DNA of 44,852 bases from Streptomyces mexicanus (GCF_902506575.1 NZ_LR732544.1:2222465-2267316), one strand, 5' to 3'; shown: positions 1 to 7,487, numbered from the stretch's first letter. Numbers and translations are program-made. Notes: generated from the letters alone by a model not told the origin.

Positions 1-905
1 CTCCGGCCCCGTCCTCCCCGGCGCGGTCCTCCGCCGTTCCGCCCGGCCCGTCCCGCAACCCGGTCGGCAGCCATGTGCCCGTCGCCGGCGGGCTGCACTC
101 CACGGGCCTCGCCTACGCCCGGGACCTGGGGGCGGAGAGCGTGCAGGTCTTCGTCGCCAATCCGCGCGGCTGGGCCACACCCGCCGGGAACCCGCGGCAG
201 GACGAGGCGTTCCGTGCCGCCTGCGCCGAGGCGTCGATCCCGGCGTACGTCCACGCCCCCTACCTGATCAACTTCGGCTCGCACACCGAGGCGACCGTCG
301 AGCGGTCGGTGGCGTCGTTGCGGCACTCGCTGCGCCGCGGCCGGGAGATCGGCGCGCTGGGCGTGGTGGTGCACACCGGCAGCGCGACCGGCGGGCGGGA
401 GCGGTCGGTGGCGCTGCGGCAGGTACGGGAGCACCTGCTGCCGCTGCTGGAGGAGCTGGCCCACGACGACGACCCGTACCTGCTGCTGGAGTCGACCGCC
501 GGGCAGGGCGCCTCGCTGTGCTCGCGCACCTGGGACTTCGGGCCGTACTTCGAGGCGCTGGACGCCCACCCGAAGCTGGGCGTGTGCCTGGACACCTGCC
601 ACGTGTTCGCCGCCGGGCACGACGTGACCGGGCCGCACGGCATGCACCAGACGCTGGACCTGCTGGTGGAGACGGTCGGCCCCGGCCGGCTGAAGCTGAT
701 CCACGCCAACGATTCCAAGGATGTGGCGGGCGCCCACAAGGACCGCCACGAGAACATCGGCGCGGGCCACATAGGCGAGGAACCGTTCCGCGCGCTGATG
801 ACCCACCCGGCCACCGAGGGCGTGCCTCTGATCATCGAGACGCCCGGGGGCAAGGAGGGGCACGCGGCCGACGTGGAACGCCTGAAGAAACTCAGGGACG
901 GCTGA
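1..905 (+). CDS. nfo: Endonuclease IV (AP endonuclease), 5' partial
   Basis: Class II AP endonuclease of base excision repair: it cuts 5' of abasic sites in DNA with a trinuclear zinc centre. All nine metal ligands of the family are visible in order: His in VHAPY, His in VVHTGS, Glu in LLLEST, Asp and His in CLDTCH, His in LIHAND, Asp and His in DRHENIG, Glu in IIETPGG. The first in-window start is GTG at 75, but that start would remove the conserved first strand (NPVGSHVPVAGG, compare IGAHVSAAGG in E. coli Nfo). The frame is open to the left edge (first codon at base 3), so the true start is probably outside the window or in the first codons. Convergent with the next gene across a tandem repeat. 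Confidence 0.93.
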   Translation, partial: PAPSSPARSSAVPPGPSRNPVGSHVPVAGGLHSTGLAYARDLGAESVQVFVANPRGWATPAGNPRQDEAFRAACAEASIPAYVHAPYLINFGSHTEATVERSVASLRHSLRRGREIGALGVVVHTGSATGGRERSVALRQVREHLLPLLEELAHDDDPYLLLESTAGQGASLCSRTWDFGPYFEALDAHPKLGVCLDTCHVFAAGHDVTGPHGMHQTLDLLVETVGPGRLKLIHANDSKDVAGAHKDRHENIGAGHIGEEPFRALMTHPATEGVPLIIETPGGKEGHAADVERLKKLRDG

Positions 906-916
906 CCGCCCGGGCC

Positions 917-1034
917 GGTCAGGCTACCGGTGCGGGCCGGGGGCCGGTCAGGGCTCTTGGTGCGGGCCGAGGGCAGGTCCAGGCTCCCGATGCGGGCCGG
1001 AGGCCGGCCCGGCTCCCGGTGCGGGCCGGGAGCC
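917..1034. repeat. Four tandem ~30-bp GC-rich repeats
   Basis: Four head-to-tail units of 29, 30, 30 and 29 bp begin at 917, 946, 976 and 1006. Each follows the pattern GGTC.AGGCT....GTGCGGGCCGGGGGCC with a few substitutions. They fill nearly all of the gap between two convergent genes, beginning 12 nt after the nfo stop and ending 9 nt before the stop of the oxidoreductase gene. The period is close to three helical turns. No coding potential is seen. The array may act as a termination or structural element, or may simply be a minisatellite. Confidence 0.8.
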
Positions 1035-1043
1035 CGGCCGCTG

Positions 1044-1700
1044 TCACAGCTCCGGGCCCTCCCCGGGTTGCTCCTGGTAGGAGTAGCGCTGTTCCTTCCA
1101 GGGGTCGCCGATGTTGTGGTAGCCGCGTTCCTCCCAGAAACCGCGGCGGTCGGCGGTCATGTACTCCACGCCCCGGACCCACTTGGGGCCCTTCCAGGCG
1201 TAGAGGTGGGGGACGACCAGGCGCAGCGGGAAGCCGTGCTCGGCGGTGAGCAGTTCGCCGTCCTTGTGGGTGGCGAACAAGGTGGTCTCGGCGGTGAAGT
1301 CCGACAGGCGCAGGTTGGAGCTGAAGCCGTACTCGGCCCAGACCATCACGTGGGTGACGTCCGGGGCGGGCGGGGCGATGTCCAGGACGGTGCGGGCCGG
1401 GATGCCGCCCCACTCGGCGCCGAGCATGCTGTACTTCGTCACGCAGTGCAGGTCGGCCACCACGGTGGTGTAGGGCAGGGCCGTGAACTCCTCGTGCGTC
1501 CAGCAGTGCTTCTCGCCGTCGGCGGTGGCGCCGAACACCCGGAAGTCCCAGCGCTCGGGACGGAACTTCGGCACGGGCCCGTAGTGCGTGACCGGCCAGC
1601 CCCGCTGCAGCCGCTGTCCCGGCGGGAGCTCCGGTTGTGCCGCTCCCCGCGACGCTGCTTCCGGCGCCCCTCCTGATCCTCGTTCCACCGGCTGACCCAT
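1044..1700 (-). CDS. Sulfite oxidase-like molybdopterin oxidoreductase
   Basis: A 218-residue protein of the oxidoreductase molybdopterin-binding (sulfite oxidase/YedY fold) family. The Cys in LHCVTKYSM is at the position of the molybdenum-coordinating cysteine. The motifs VTHYGPVP near the N terminus, WAEYGFSSNL, GFPLRLVVPHLYAWKGPKWV and GYHNIGDPW are typical of actinobacterial small sulfite oxidase-like proteins without a dimerisation domain. No signal peptide or twin-arginine motif is seen, so it is probably cytoplasmic, unlike YedY/MsrP. The start ATG at 1700 is chosen for AGGA seven bases upstream; the frame is open further but lacks a better site. The substrate is unknown. Confidence 0.85.
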   Translation of the reverse strand: MGQPVERGSGGAPEAASRGAAQPELPPGQRLQRGWPVTHYGPVPKFRPERWDFRVFGATADGEKHCWTHEEFTALPYTTVVADLHCVTKYSMLGAEWGGIPARTVLDIAPPAPDVTHVMVWAEYGFSSNLRLSDFTAETTLFATHKDGELLTAEHGFPLRLVVPHLYAWKGPKWVRGVEYMTADRRGFWEERGYHNIGDPWKEQRYSYQEQPGEGPEL

Positions 1701-1846
1701 GACTCCATCCTGACAGACCGGACGGGGTGCACAGGACCAGGTCCGGGACAAATGGGGCATTCCATACTAAGCGTGAACTTACTGGACGGTTGTGGACACC
1801 GGTGACATCATGCGGGCCCAGACCAGTCCGGAAGGAGTGCACCGCG

Positions 1847-2365
1847 ATGCAGGGCGACCCCGAGGTCATCGAGCTGCTCAACGAGCAGCTGACCGCCGAG
1901 CTCACCGCGATCAACCAGTACTTCCTGCACGCCAAGCTGCAGGACCACAAGGGGTGGACGAAGCTCGCCAAGTACACCCGGGACGAGTCGTTCGACGAGA
2001 TGCGGCATGCGGAGCTGCTGACCGACCGCATCCTGCTGCTGGACGGCCTGCCCAACTACCAGCGGCTCTTCCACGTGCAGGTCGGGCAGACGGTCACCGA
2101 GATGTTCCGGGCCGACCGGCAGATCGAGGTCGAGGCCATCGACCGGCTGCGCCGGGGCGTCGACATCATGCGCGACAAGGGCGACATCACGTCGGCGAAC
2201 ATCTTCGAGGCGATCCTCGCCGACGAGGAGCACCACATCGACTACCTGGACACGCAGCTGGAACTGGTGGACAAGCTGGGCGAGGCGCTCTACCTGTCGA
2301 CGCTCATCGAGCAGAAGCAGCCGGATCCGTCGGGCCCGGGCACCCACGGCTTCTCCACGCCCTGA
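1847..2365 (+). CDS. bfr: Bacterioferritin
   Basis: Heme-containing 24-mer iron storage protein, 172 residues, normal for the family. It oxidises Fe(II) at a dinuclear ferroxidase centre and stores it as a mineral. Ligands seen: Glu18 in TAELTAINQYF, Glu51 and His54 in DEMRHAE with Met52 between them as the expected heme axial ligand, Glu94 in RQIEVEAID, Glu127 and His130 in DEEHHID. The ATG at 1847 follows AAGGAG with a 9-nt gap. It is convergent with bfd, 30 nt away, whose product is expected to reduce and release the stored iron. Confidence 0.97.
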   Translation: MQGDPEVIELLNEQLTAELTAINQYFLHAKLQDHKGWTKLAKYTRDESFDEMRHAELLTDRILLLDGLPNYQRLFHVQVGQTVTEMFRADRQIEVEAIDRLRRGVDIMRDKGDITSANIFEAILADEEHHIDYLDTQLELVDKLGEALYLSTLIEQKQPDPSGPGTHGFSTP

Positions 2366-2395
2366 CCGGCCCTGGGGCCTTGCGGACACGCACTC

Positions 2396-2656
2396 CTAGG
2401 CGGCGTCGCCGAGCTCCCCCGGGCGCGGGGCGGAGGGACGGGCGGGCAGCTGCGCGAGCGCGGGGGCGCCCCGGTCGATCAGTTCCCGGCGCGGGCAGGC
2501 GCCACGGCCGAGGAGGGCCTGGATGCGGCGGACGCACCCGCCGCAGTCGGTGCCGGCCTTGCAGGCCGAGGCGATCTGGCGGGGCGTGCAGGCGCCGTTC
2601 TCCGCGTGCTGCTTGACCTGCTGCTCGGTGATGCCGAAGCAACTGCAGACATACAC
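2396..2656 (-). CDS. bfd: Bacterioferritin-associated ferredoxin
   Basis: Small [2Fe-2S] protein, 86 residues, that docks on bacterioferritin and passes electrons to heme to mobilise iron. The four cluster cysteines are in VYVCSCFG (C4, C6) and TDCGGC (C38, C41), the BFD-like pattern; two further Cys are at 23 and 32. The last 35 residues are an Ala/Pro/Arg-rich tail of no recognised fold, longer than E. coli Bfd. GTG at 2656 is preferred because a near-perfect GGGAGGTGAG lies the right distance upstream; GTG at 2665 would overlap it. An iron box lies upstream, so expression should rise when iron is scarce. Confidence 0.93.
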   Translation of the reverse strand: MYVCSCFGITEQQVKQHAENGACTPRQIASACKAGTDCGGCVRRIQALLGRGACPRRELIDRGAPALAQLPARPSAPRPGELGDAA

Positions 2657-2711
2657 GCGGCTCACCTCCCGCCGGGATCGGTTCAGTGGTGCCATCCCGA
2701 CTTCTTCTCGG

Positions 2712-2730
2712 TGAGGCAAACCTAACCTTA
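2712..2730 (-). promoter_or_regulatory. Candidate iron box (IdeR/DmdR1-type operator) of bfd
   Basis: On the minus strand the 19 bases read TAAGGTTAGGTTTGCCTCA. Compared by eye with the actinobacterial iron-box consensus TTAGGTTAGGCTAACCTAA, 14 of 19 positions agree, including the whole central AGGTTAGG half. It lies 56-74 nt upstream of the bfd start and contains TAAGGT, a possible -10 element, so bound repressor would block RNA polymerase. Fits iron-dependent repression of an iron-release gene. The assignment to DmdR1 rather than another DtxR-family protein is inferred. Confidence 0.75.
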
Positions 2731-2757
2731 CCCGGCTGCCAGGGCCGGCAAAAGCGG

Positions 2758-2791
2758 GTGGGGCGCGGACCGTATGTGATCCGCGCCCCAC
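2758..2791 (-). terminator. Rho-independent terminator of DAHP synthase gene
   Basis: Perfect 12-bp inverted repeat GTGGGGCGCGGA / TCCGCGCCCCAC with a 10-base loop. On the minus strand it is followed within a few bases by CTTTT. It lies 22 nt past the aroF stop. Confidence 0.8.
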
Positions 2792-2813
2792 TCAGTCGTT
2801 CACGCCGTGGCCG

Positions 2814-4166
2814 TCACTGGTCGCGGTACATCTCCGCGACGAGGAACGCCAGGTCCAGGGACTGGCTGCGGTTCAGCCGCGGGTCGCAGGCCGTCTCGTA
2901 GCGCTGGTGCAGGTCGTCGACGAAGATCTCGTCTCCGCCGCCCACGCACTCGGTGACGTCGTCACCGGTCAGCTCCACGTGGATGCCGCCCGGGTGGGTG
3001 CCCAGCGCCTTGTGCACCTCGAAGAAGCCCTTGACCTCGTCGAGCACGTCGTCGAAGCGGCGGGTCTTGTGCCCGGAGGCCGCCTCGAAGGTGTTGCCGT
3101 GCATCGGGTCGGTCACCCAGGCCACGGTCGCCCCGGAGGCGGTGACCTTCTCCACCAGCTCGGGCAGCTTGTCGCGGACCTTGTCGGCACCCATGCGCAC
3201 GATGAAGGTCAGCCGGCCGGGCTCGCGGTCGGGGTCGAGGCGCTCGATGTACTGCAGCGCCTCCTCGGCCGTCGTGGTCGGGCCGAGCTTGATGCCGATC
3301 GGGTTGCGGATCTTCGAGGCGAACTCGATGTGCGCGTGGTCCAGCTGCCGGGTGCGCTCGCCGATCCACACCATGTGCGCCGAGACGTCGTACAGCTGCC
3401 CGGTGCGCGAGTCGACGCGGGTGAGCGCGGACTCGTAGTCGAGCAGCAGCGCCTCGTGCGAGGAGTAGAACTCGACGGTCTTGAACTCCTCGGGGTCCGC
3501 GCCGCAGGCCCGCATGAAGTTCAGCGCGTTGTCGATCTCGCGGGCGAGCTGCTCGTAGCGCTGGCCGGACGGGGAGGACTTCACGAAGTCCTGGTTCCAG
3601 GCGTGCACCTGGCGCAGGTCGGCGTAGCCGCCGGTGGTGAAGGCGCGCACCAGGTTCAGCGTGGACGCCGAGGCGTGGTACATCCGCTTCAGGCGCTCGG
3701 GGTCCGGGACGCGGGCCTCTTCGGTGAACTCGAAGCCGTTGACGGAGTCGCCGCGGTAGGTCGGCAGCGTCACGCCGTCGCGGGTCTCCATGGGCTTGGA
3801 GCGCGGCTTGGAGTACTGGCCGGCGATCCGGCCGACCTTGACCACCGGCACCGAGGCGGCGTACGTCAGCACGGCGCCCATCTGCAGCAGCGTCTTGAGC
3901 TTGTTGCGGATGTGGTCGGCGGACACCGCGTCGAACGCCTCGGCGCAGTCGCCGCCCTGGAGGAGGAACGCCTCTCCCCTGGCGACGGCCGCCATCCGGG
4001 CGCGCAGCTGGTCGCACTCGCCCGCGAAGACGAGCGGCGGATACGACTCGAGGTCCGCGATCACTGCGCGCAGAGCCTCGGGGTCGGGGTAGTCGGGCTG
4101 CTGCGCCGCGGGCAGGTTGCGCCAGGTGTTGCCAGCGCTCGCGCTGGTCTTAGCGTTCACGGTCAC
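2814..4166 (-). CDS. aroH: Class II 3-deoxy-7-phosphoheptulonate (DAHP) synthase
   Basis: First enzyme of the shikimate pathway, condensing phosphoenolpyruvate and erythrose 4-phosphate; 450 residues, the plant/actinobacterial class II type. Seen: the metal-binding Cys region LLQGGDCAEAF (about 78-88), RIAGQYSKPRS, the substrate-binding stretch YRGDSVNGFEF, VWIGERTRQLDHAH, KLGPTTTAEE, and the metal-ligand region WVTDPMHGNTFEA near 350. GTG at 4166 is chosen by comparison with remembered homologues that begin TVNAKTS; the second GTG (4160), two codons later, is a real alternative because GAGG lies 8 nt before it. A very stable hairpin sits just upstream. It supplies chorismate for the trpEG and trpD products in this window, but each gene is separately transcribed. 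Confidence 0.95.
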   Translation of the reverse strand: MTVNAKTSASAGNTWRNLPAAQQPDYPDPEALRAVIADLESYPPLVFAGECDQLRARMAAVARGEAFLLQGGDCAEAFDAVSADHIRNKLKTLLQMGAVLTYAASVPVVKVGRIAGQYSKPRSKPMETRDGVTLPTYRGDSVNGFEFTEEARVPDPERLKRMYHASASTLNLVRAFTTGGYADLRQVHAWNQDFVKSSPSGQRYEQLAREIDNALNFMRACGADPEEFKTVEFYSSHEALLLDYESALTRVDSRTGQLYDVSAHMVWIGERTRQLDHAHIEFASKIRNPIGIKLGPTTTAEEALQYIERLDPDREPGRLTFIVRMGADKVRDKLPELVEKVTASGATVAWVTDPMHGNTFEAASGHKTRRFDDVLDEVKGFFEVHKALGTHPGGIHVELTGDDVTECVGGGDEIFVDDLHQRYETACDPRLNRSQSLDLAFLVAEMYRDQ

Positions 4167-4172
4167 ACCCTC

Positions 4173-4198
4173 AACCTTACGGGGTCGCCCCCAAGGTT
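4173..4198 (-). promoter_or_regulatory. GNRA-capped hairpin in the DAHP synthase 5' leader
   Basis: As minus-strand RNA the segment folds as AACCUU, GGGG, loop GCGA, CCCC, a 2-nt bulge GU, then AAGGUU: ten base pairs with a GNRA tetraloop. The 3' arm contains AAGG and the hairpin ends 6 nt before the GTG start, so it could mask or present the ribosome site. On the plus strand the same palindrome runs into a T tract (4195-4201), so it could instead stop transcripts coming through aroF in antisense. Confidence 0.6.
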
Positions 4199-4376
4199 TT
4201 TCGTCCGGTTCGACAGATGAGACGACGGTCGGCCATCGCCCCTGCGGCCCCACTGGTAACGTCTCGCACTCTTTCAACGCTGGAACGCTTGTATGTGATC
4301 TCCGGGTCCTGGACCGCAGAGAGACCGGACATGCAGACCATTTGGGCATGAACATGACAAAAATAGGGGTGGGGAC

Positions 4377-7229
4377 GTGAGCGCGGGCCATCGAAGAGAC
4401 CGCAAGAAGAAGAGGCTGCTCGTCTACGGGGTGGCCTCCGCCATGGCCGTCGCCGCGACGGCCGGCACGCTGGCCCTGGCCACGCCGGACCTGTTCGGCA
4501 CCCAGGACGCACAGGCCGCCGGGGCCCCGGGGACCCGGCTGCAGAGCGACTTCGCCGAGGCGGCCAAGGAGTTCCACGTCCCGCAGAGCGTGCTCATGGC
4601 GGTGGCGTACCGGCAGACGCGCTGGGAGGACCACGACGGCCTGCCGAGCACCACGGGCGCGTACAACGTCATGGGCCTGACGGACGTGGACGCCACGGAC
4701 CTCGACGGCCACGACAGCGCCGCCGACCAGCGCGAGCTGCAGCTGTCGCACATGAACCTCAGCGGTGACCCGGCCGTCGAGAAGCACTTCGACGCCCAGC
4801 GGGCGCTCAAGAGCCTGCGCAAGCAGCCGGTCGACACCGGCGACCCGCGGCTGCACACCCTGGACAAGGCGGCCGATCTGATCGACGCCTCGCCCGAGAA
4901 GGTGCAGAGCGACGCCAAGCAGAGCATCCGGGCCGGCGCCGCGCTGCTCGCGCAGTACCAGAAGGAGGCCGCCGGCTCGCTGCCGGACGACCCGGGCGCC
5001 TGGTACCCGGCCGTGGCCCGCGCCGGCCAGTCCCCGGACCGCAAGGGCGCGGAGCTGTTCGCCAAGCGCGTGTTCGAGTCGATCACGACGGGCGAGAGCC
5101 GCATCACCACCGACGGCCAGACCGTCACGCTGCCCGCCGACCCGACGGTGCGGCCGAAGCACACCTCCGACCTCCAGCTGGCCGCGGCCGCCACGGACAC
5201 CGCCCCGGCTCCCGACTGCCCCACCGGCCTGAACTGCGACTTCCGCCCGGCCGCGTACAAGCAGAACAGCTCGACCGACAACACCGACTTCGGCAACTAC
5301 GGTGTCGCCAACCGGCCCACGACCGGTCACGAGATCCGCTACATCGTGATCCACGACACCGAGGGCGGCTACGCCGGTTCGCTGGCGTCCTTCCAGAACT
5401 CCAACACCTACGCCAGCGCCCACTACCTGATCCGTGCCTCCGACGGTCTGGTCACGCAGGTGGTCCAGAACAAGGACGAGGCGTGGCACGCGGCCAACAA
5501 GAGCATGAACATGCACTCGATCGGCATCGAGCACGAGGGCTACGCGATCAAGGACGGCAGCTGGTACACCGAGCCGCAGTACGAGTCCTCGGCCGCGCTC
5601 GTGAAGTACCTGGCGGCCAAGTACGACATCCCGCTGGACCGTGAGCACATCATCGGCCACGACGAGGTGCCGGGCGTCCTGGACGCCAACGTCAAGTCCC
5701 AGCACTGGGACCCGGGCCCGTTCTGGGACTGGAACCACTACATGCAGCTGCTGGGCGCCCCGACCGGGGCCGGCGGCGCCGGCGGCCTGTACAAGGCCGG
5801 ACAGGTGATACGCGTCGTCCCGCCGTTCACCACGGCGAACCAGCCGAAGATCACCAACAACGGCGCGTCCGTGCCCACCCAGCCGGCCGACTTCGTCTAC
5901 CTGTACACCTCGCCGTCCACCGGCTCCGCCCCGATCACCGATCCGTACCTGGGCAGCGTGAGCACGACCGAGGGCTGGAACTGGGGCAACAAGGCCGTGG
6001 CCGGCGGCGAGTACGTCGTCGCCGAGGCACGCGGTGACTGGACCGCCATCTGGTACGGCGGCCAGAAGGCCTGGTTCTACAACAAGGGCGGCCAGTTCGC
6101 CGCCGCCGTCGGCACGCAGGACGTGGTCGTGCCCAAGGCGGGGTCCGGCCCGATCGCCGTGTACGGGCGCACCTACCCCGAGGACGCCGCGTACGCCGGC
6201 ACCGGGGTGGGCGTCCAGACCTCCAACAACGCCTCGCTGACCAAGTACGGCTTCGCCGCCGGGCAGCAGTACCCGCTGGCCGGGCCCGCCGGCTCGCCGG
6301 TGAACGGCTCGTACTACAACAGCGGCGCCTTCGACGGCTCCGGCACCGGTTCGCGCACGGTGGTCGTCGGCAGCAACACCTTCTACCCGATCCGCTACAA
6401 CCACCGGATCGCCTGGGTGCGCGCCTCCGACGTCGACGTGGTCAAGAGCACCGCGCCCGACCCGGGCACCGACCGGTACAACATCCTCGGCCGGGACTCC
6501 TCGGGCGTGCTGTGGCAGTACCAGGGCAGCGGCAGCGCCTCCGCGCCGTTCCTGACCCGTTACCGGGTGGGCAGCGGCTGGAACACGTACGACATCGTGA
6601 CCTCGCTGACCGCCCTGCGCGCGGACGGCACCGGTGACATGGTGGCCCGCGACAAGGACGGCGTGCTCTGGTACTACAAGGGCAGCGGCAACCCGTCCGC
6701 GCCCTTCCGCGCGCGCACCAAGGTCGGCGGCGGCTGGAACATGTTCGACACCTTCACCGGCGCCCGCGCCCTCACCGGGGACGGCAAGGCGGACCTGGTC
6801 GCCCGTGACAAGAGCGGCGTGCTCTGGCTCTACAAGGGCACCGGCACCACGTCCGCCCCGTTCGCGACCCGCACCCAGATCGGCGGCGGCTGGAACATGT
6901 TCAACGCCCTGGCCGACACCGGGGACCTCACCGGGGACGGCAAGGCGGACCTGGTCGCCCGTGACAAGAGCGGTGTGCTCTGGCTCTACAAGGGCACCGG
7001 CAGCGCCTCCGCGCCGTTCGCGACCCGCACCCGGATCGGCGGCGGCTGGAACACCTACACCGTGCTGCGCGGCCCGAGCGACCTGAACCGCGACGGGCGG
7101 CCGGATCTGGTGGCCCGCGACTCGAGCGGCGTGCTGTGGTTCTACAAGGGCACCGGCAGCGCCTCCGCCCCGTTCGCGACCCGCACCCAGATCGGCAGCG
7201 GCTGGAACATGTTCAACATGATCGTCTGA
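4377..7229 (+). CDS. Secreted N-acetylmuramoyl-L-alanine amidase with C-terminal FG-GAP-like repeats
   Basis: A 950-residue exported cell-wall hydrolase. Residues 1-46 form a Sec signal peptide (RRDRKKKR, hydrophobic core, AQA-A cleavage). Residues ~50-240 look like a helical lysozyme/transglycosylase-like region (EFHVPQSVLMAVAYRQTRW). Residues ~318-460 are an Amidase_2 domain: VIHDTEGG with the first zinc His, SIGIEHEG, IIGHDEVPG, and HWDPGPFWDW with the remaining ligands. An SH3-like or linker region follows to ~690. Residues ~700-950 hold five repeats of about 48 residues around D-SGVLW-Y-G-G-SAPF-R---G-GWN, with DGTGD- and LTGDGKADLV-type Asp/Gly loops as in VCBS/FG-GAP beta-propellers, likely a wall-binding or protein-binding module. 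GTG at 4377 follows GGGGTGGGG. Ends in a long terminator hairpin. Confidence 0.9.
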   Translation: MSAGHRRDRKKKRLLVYGVASAMAVAATAGTLALATPDLFGTQDAQAAGAPGTRLQSDFAEAAKEFHVPQSVLMAVAYRQTRWEDHDGLPSTTGAYNVMGLTDVDATDLDGHDSAADQRELQLSHMNLSGDPAVEKHFDAQRALKSLRKQPVDTGDPRLHTLDKAADLIDASPEKVQSDAKQSIRAGAALLAQYQKEAAGSLPDDPGAWYPAVARAGQSPDRKGAELFAKRVFESITTGESRITTDGQTVTLPADPTVRPKHTSDLQLAAAATDTAPAPDCPTGLNCDFRPAAYKQNSSTDNTDFGNYGVANRPTTGHEIRYIVIHDTEGGYAGSLASFQNSNTYASAHYLIRASDGLVTQVVQNKDEAWHAANKSMNMHSIGIEHEGYAIKDGSWYTEPQYESSAALVKYLAAKYDIPLDREHIIGHDEVPGVLDANVKSQHWDPGPFWDWNHYMQLLGAPTGAGGAGGLYKAGQVIRVVPPFTTANQPKITNNGASVPTQPADFVYLYTSPSTGSAPITDPYLGSVSTTEGWNWGNKAVAGGEYVVAEARGDWTAIWYGGQKAWFYNKGGQFAAAVGTQDVVVPKAGSGPIAVYGRTYPEDAAYAGTGVGVQTSNNASLTKYGFAAGQQYPLAGPAGSPVNGSYYNSGAFDGSGTGSRTVVVGSNTFYPIRYNHRIAWVRASDVDVVKSTAPDPGTDRYNILGRDSSGVLWQYQGSGSASAPFLTRYRVGSGWNTYDIVTSLTALRADGTGDMVARDKDGVLWYYKGSGNPSAPFRARTKVGGGWNMFDTFTGARALTGDGKADLVARDKSGVLWLYKGTGTTSAPFATRTQIGGGWNMFNALADTGDLTGDGKADLVARDKSGVLWLYKGTGSASAPFATRTRIGGGWNTYTVLRGPSDLNRDGRPDLVARDSSGVLWFYKGTGSASAPFATRTQIGSGWNMFNMIV
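6478..7226 (+). repeat. Five in-frame ~147-bp repeats (FG-GAP-like)
   Basis: The 3' end of the amidase gene carries five tandem coding repeats. Two neighbouring units are nearly identical at DNA level: the stretch beginning ACCGGGGACGGCAAGGCGGA recurs at about 6774 and 6930 and continues almost unchanged for some 70 bp. This suggests recent unit duplication or gene conversion and a possible copy-number difference between strains. Confidence 0.8.
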
Positions 7230-7248
7230 CGCCGGCCCCCCGGACCGC

Positions 7249-7315
7249 CGCATGCGCCCGCGGCGCCGCGCCCGCCCGCACTCCGGGGCGGGCCGCGGCG
7301 CCGCGGGCGCATGCG
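7249..7315 (+). terminator. Very long terminator hairpin after the amidase gene
   Basis: Left arm from 7249 and right arm to 7315 pair over about 29 bp (CGCATGCGCCCGCGGCGCCG... with its complement) with one bulged base and a loop of about 8 bases. It begins 19 nt after the amidase stop. The right arm ends two bases before the -10 element of the trp leader, so termination and the next promoter share DNA. Confidence 0.85.
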
Positions 7316-7316
7316 T

Positions 7317-7322
7317 TAGAGT
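7317..7322 (+). promoter_or_regulatory. -10 element of the trp leader promoter
   Basis: TAGAGT fits the Streptomyces -10 pattern TAnnnT. The trpL ATG begins 8 nt after its last base, where transcription would be expected to start, so the leader mRNA may begin at or next to the AUG. No Shine-Dalgarno sequence lies in front of trpL beyond a weak GAG. No convincing -35 is seen; that position falls inside the preceding terminator arm. Confidence 0.55.
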
Positions 7323-7329
7323 GCTTCCC

Positions 7330-7386
7330 ATGTACGTGCCGACGCACCAGAACTGGTGGTGGACCGCTCATCCGGCGGCCCACTGA
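7330..7386 (+). CDS. trpL: trp operon leader peptide (attenuator)
   Basis: An 18-codon frame starting ATG at 7330 and ending TGA at 7384-7386 encodes MYVPTHQNWWWTAHPAAH. The three consecutive Trp codons (7354-7362) are the sensor: a ribosome short of charged tRNA-Trp stalls there. Leader peptides with an NWWWTAHPAAH-like core are known upstream of Streptomyces anthranilate synthase genes. It is followed by alternative hairpins and then trpE at 7488. Confidence 0.93.
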   Translation: MYVPTHQNWWWTAHPAAH

Positions 7387-7434
7387 CTGCGCGTACGCTC
7401 GACTTCGCGAAGGCCGCCCGAGGGGCGGCCTTCG
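7374..7434 (+). promoter_or_regulatory. trp attenuator: antiterminator and terminator hairpins
   Basis: Terminator: a perfect 12-bp stem CGAAGGCCGCCC (7408-7419) with GGGCGGCCTTCG (7423-7434) and a GAG loop. Alternative: GGCGGCC at 7374-7380, inside the last Pro-Ala-Ala codons of the leader peptide, is exactly complementary to GGCCGCC at 7412-7418 in the terminator's left arm. A ribosome stalled at the Trp codons leaves 7374-7380 free to pair and opens the terminator; a ribosome at the stop codon covers it and lets the terminator form. No U tract follows, as is common in Streptomyces. Confidence 0.85.
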
Positions 7435-7487
7435 GCGTGTACGGCACCCGGGTCGTTCCTCCCCGACATCGACGCAAAAGAGGAACC

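Noticed and set aside
4177..4236. A 19-codon frame upstream of DAHP synthase as an attenuator peptide (MADRRLICRTGRKTLGATP)
   Set aside because: It has no Trp, Phe or Tyr codons and no good ribosome site, so it cannot sense aromatic amino acids.
4282..4308. Possible SigE-type promoter (GGAAC ... GTC) before the amidase gene
   Set aside because: The gap between the two boxes is 19 nt, longer than the usual 16-17, and nothing else supports it, though a cell-wall gene would suit SigE.
2814..7331. A 1505-codon open frame on the minus strand running antisense to the amidase gene and into DAHP synthase
   Set aside because: Only its last 450 codons are a gene. The rest is a Val/Gly/Ala/Arg-rich shadow with no motifs, produced by the high GC at third codon positions of the amidase gene.
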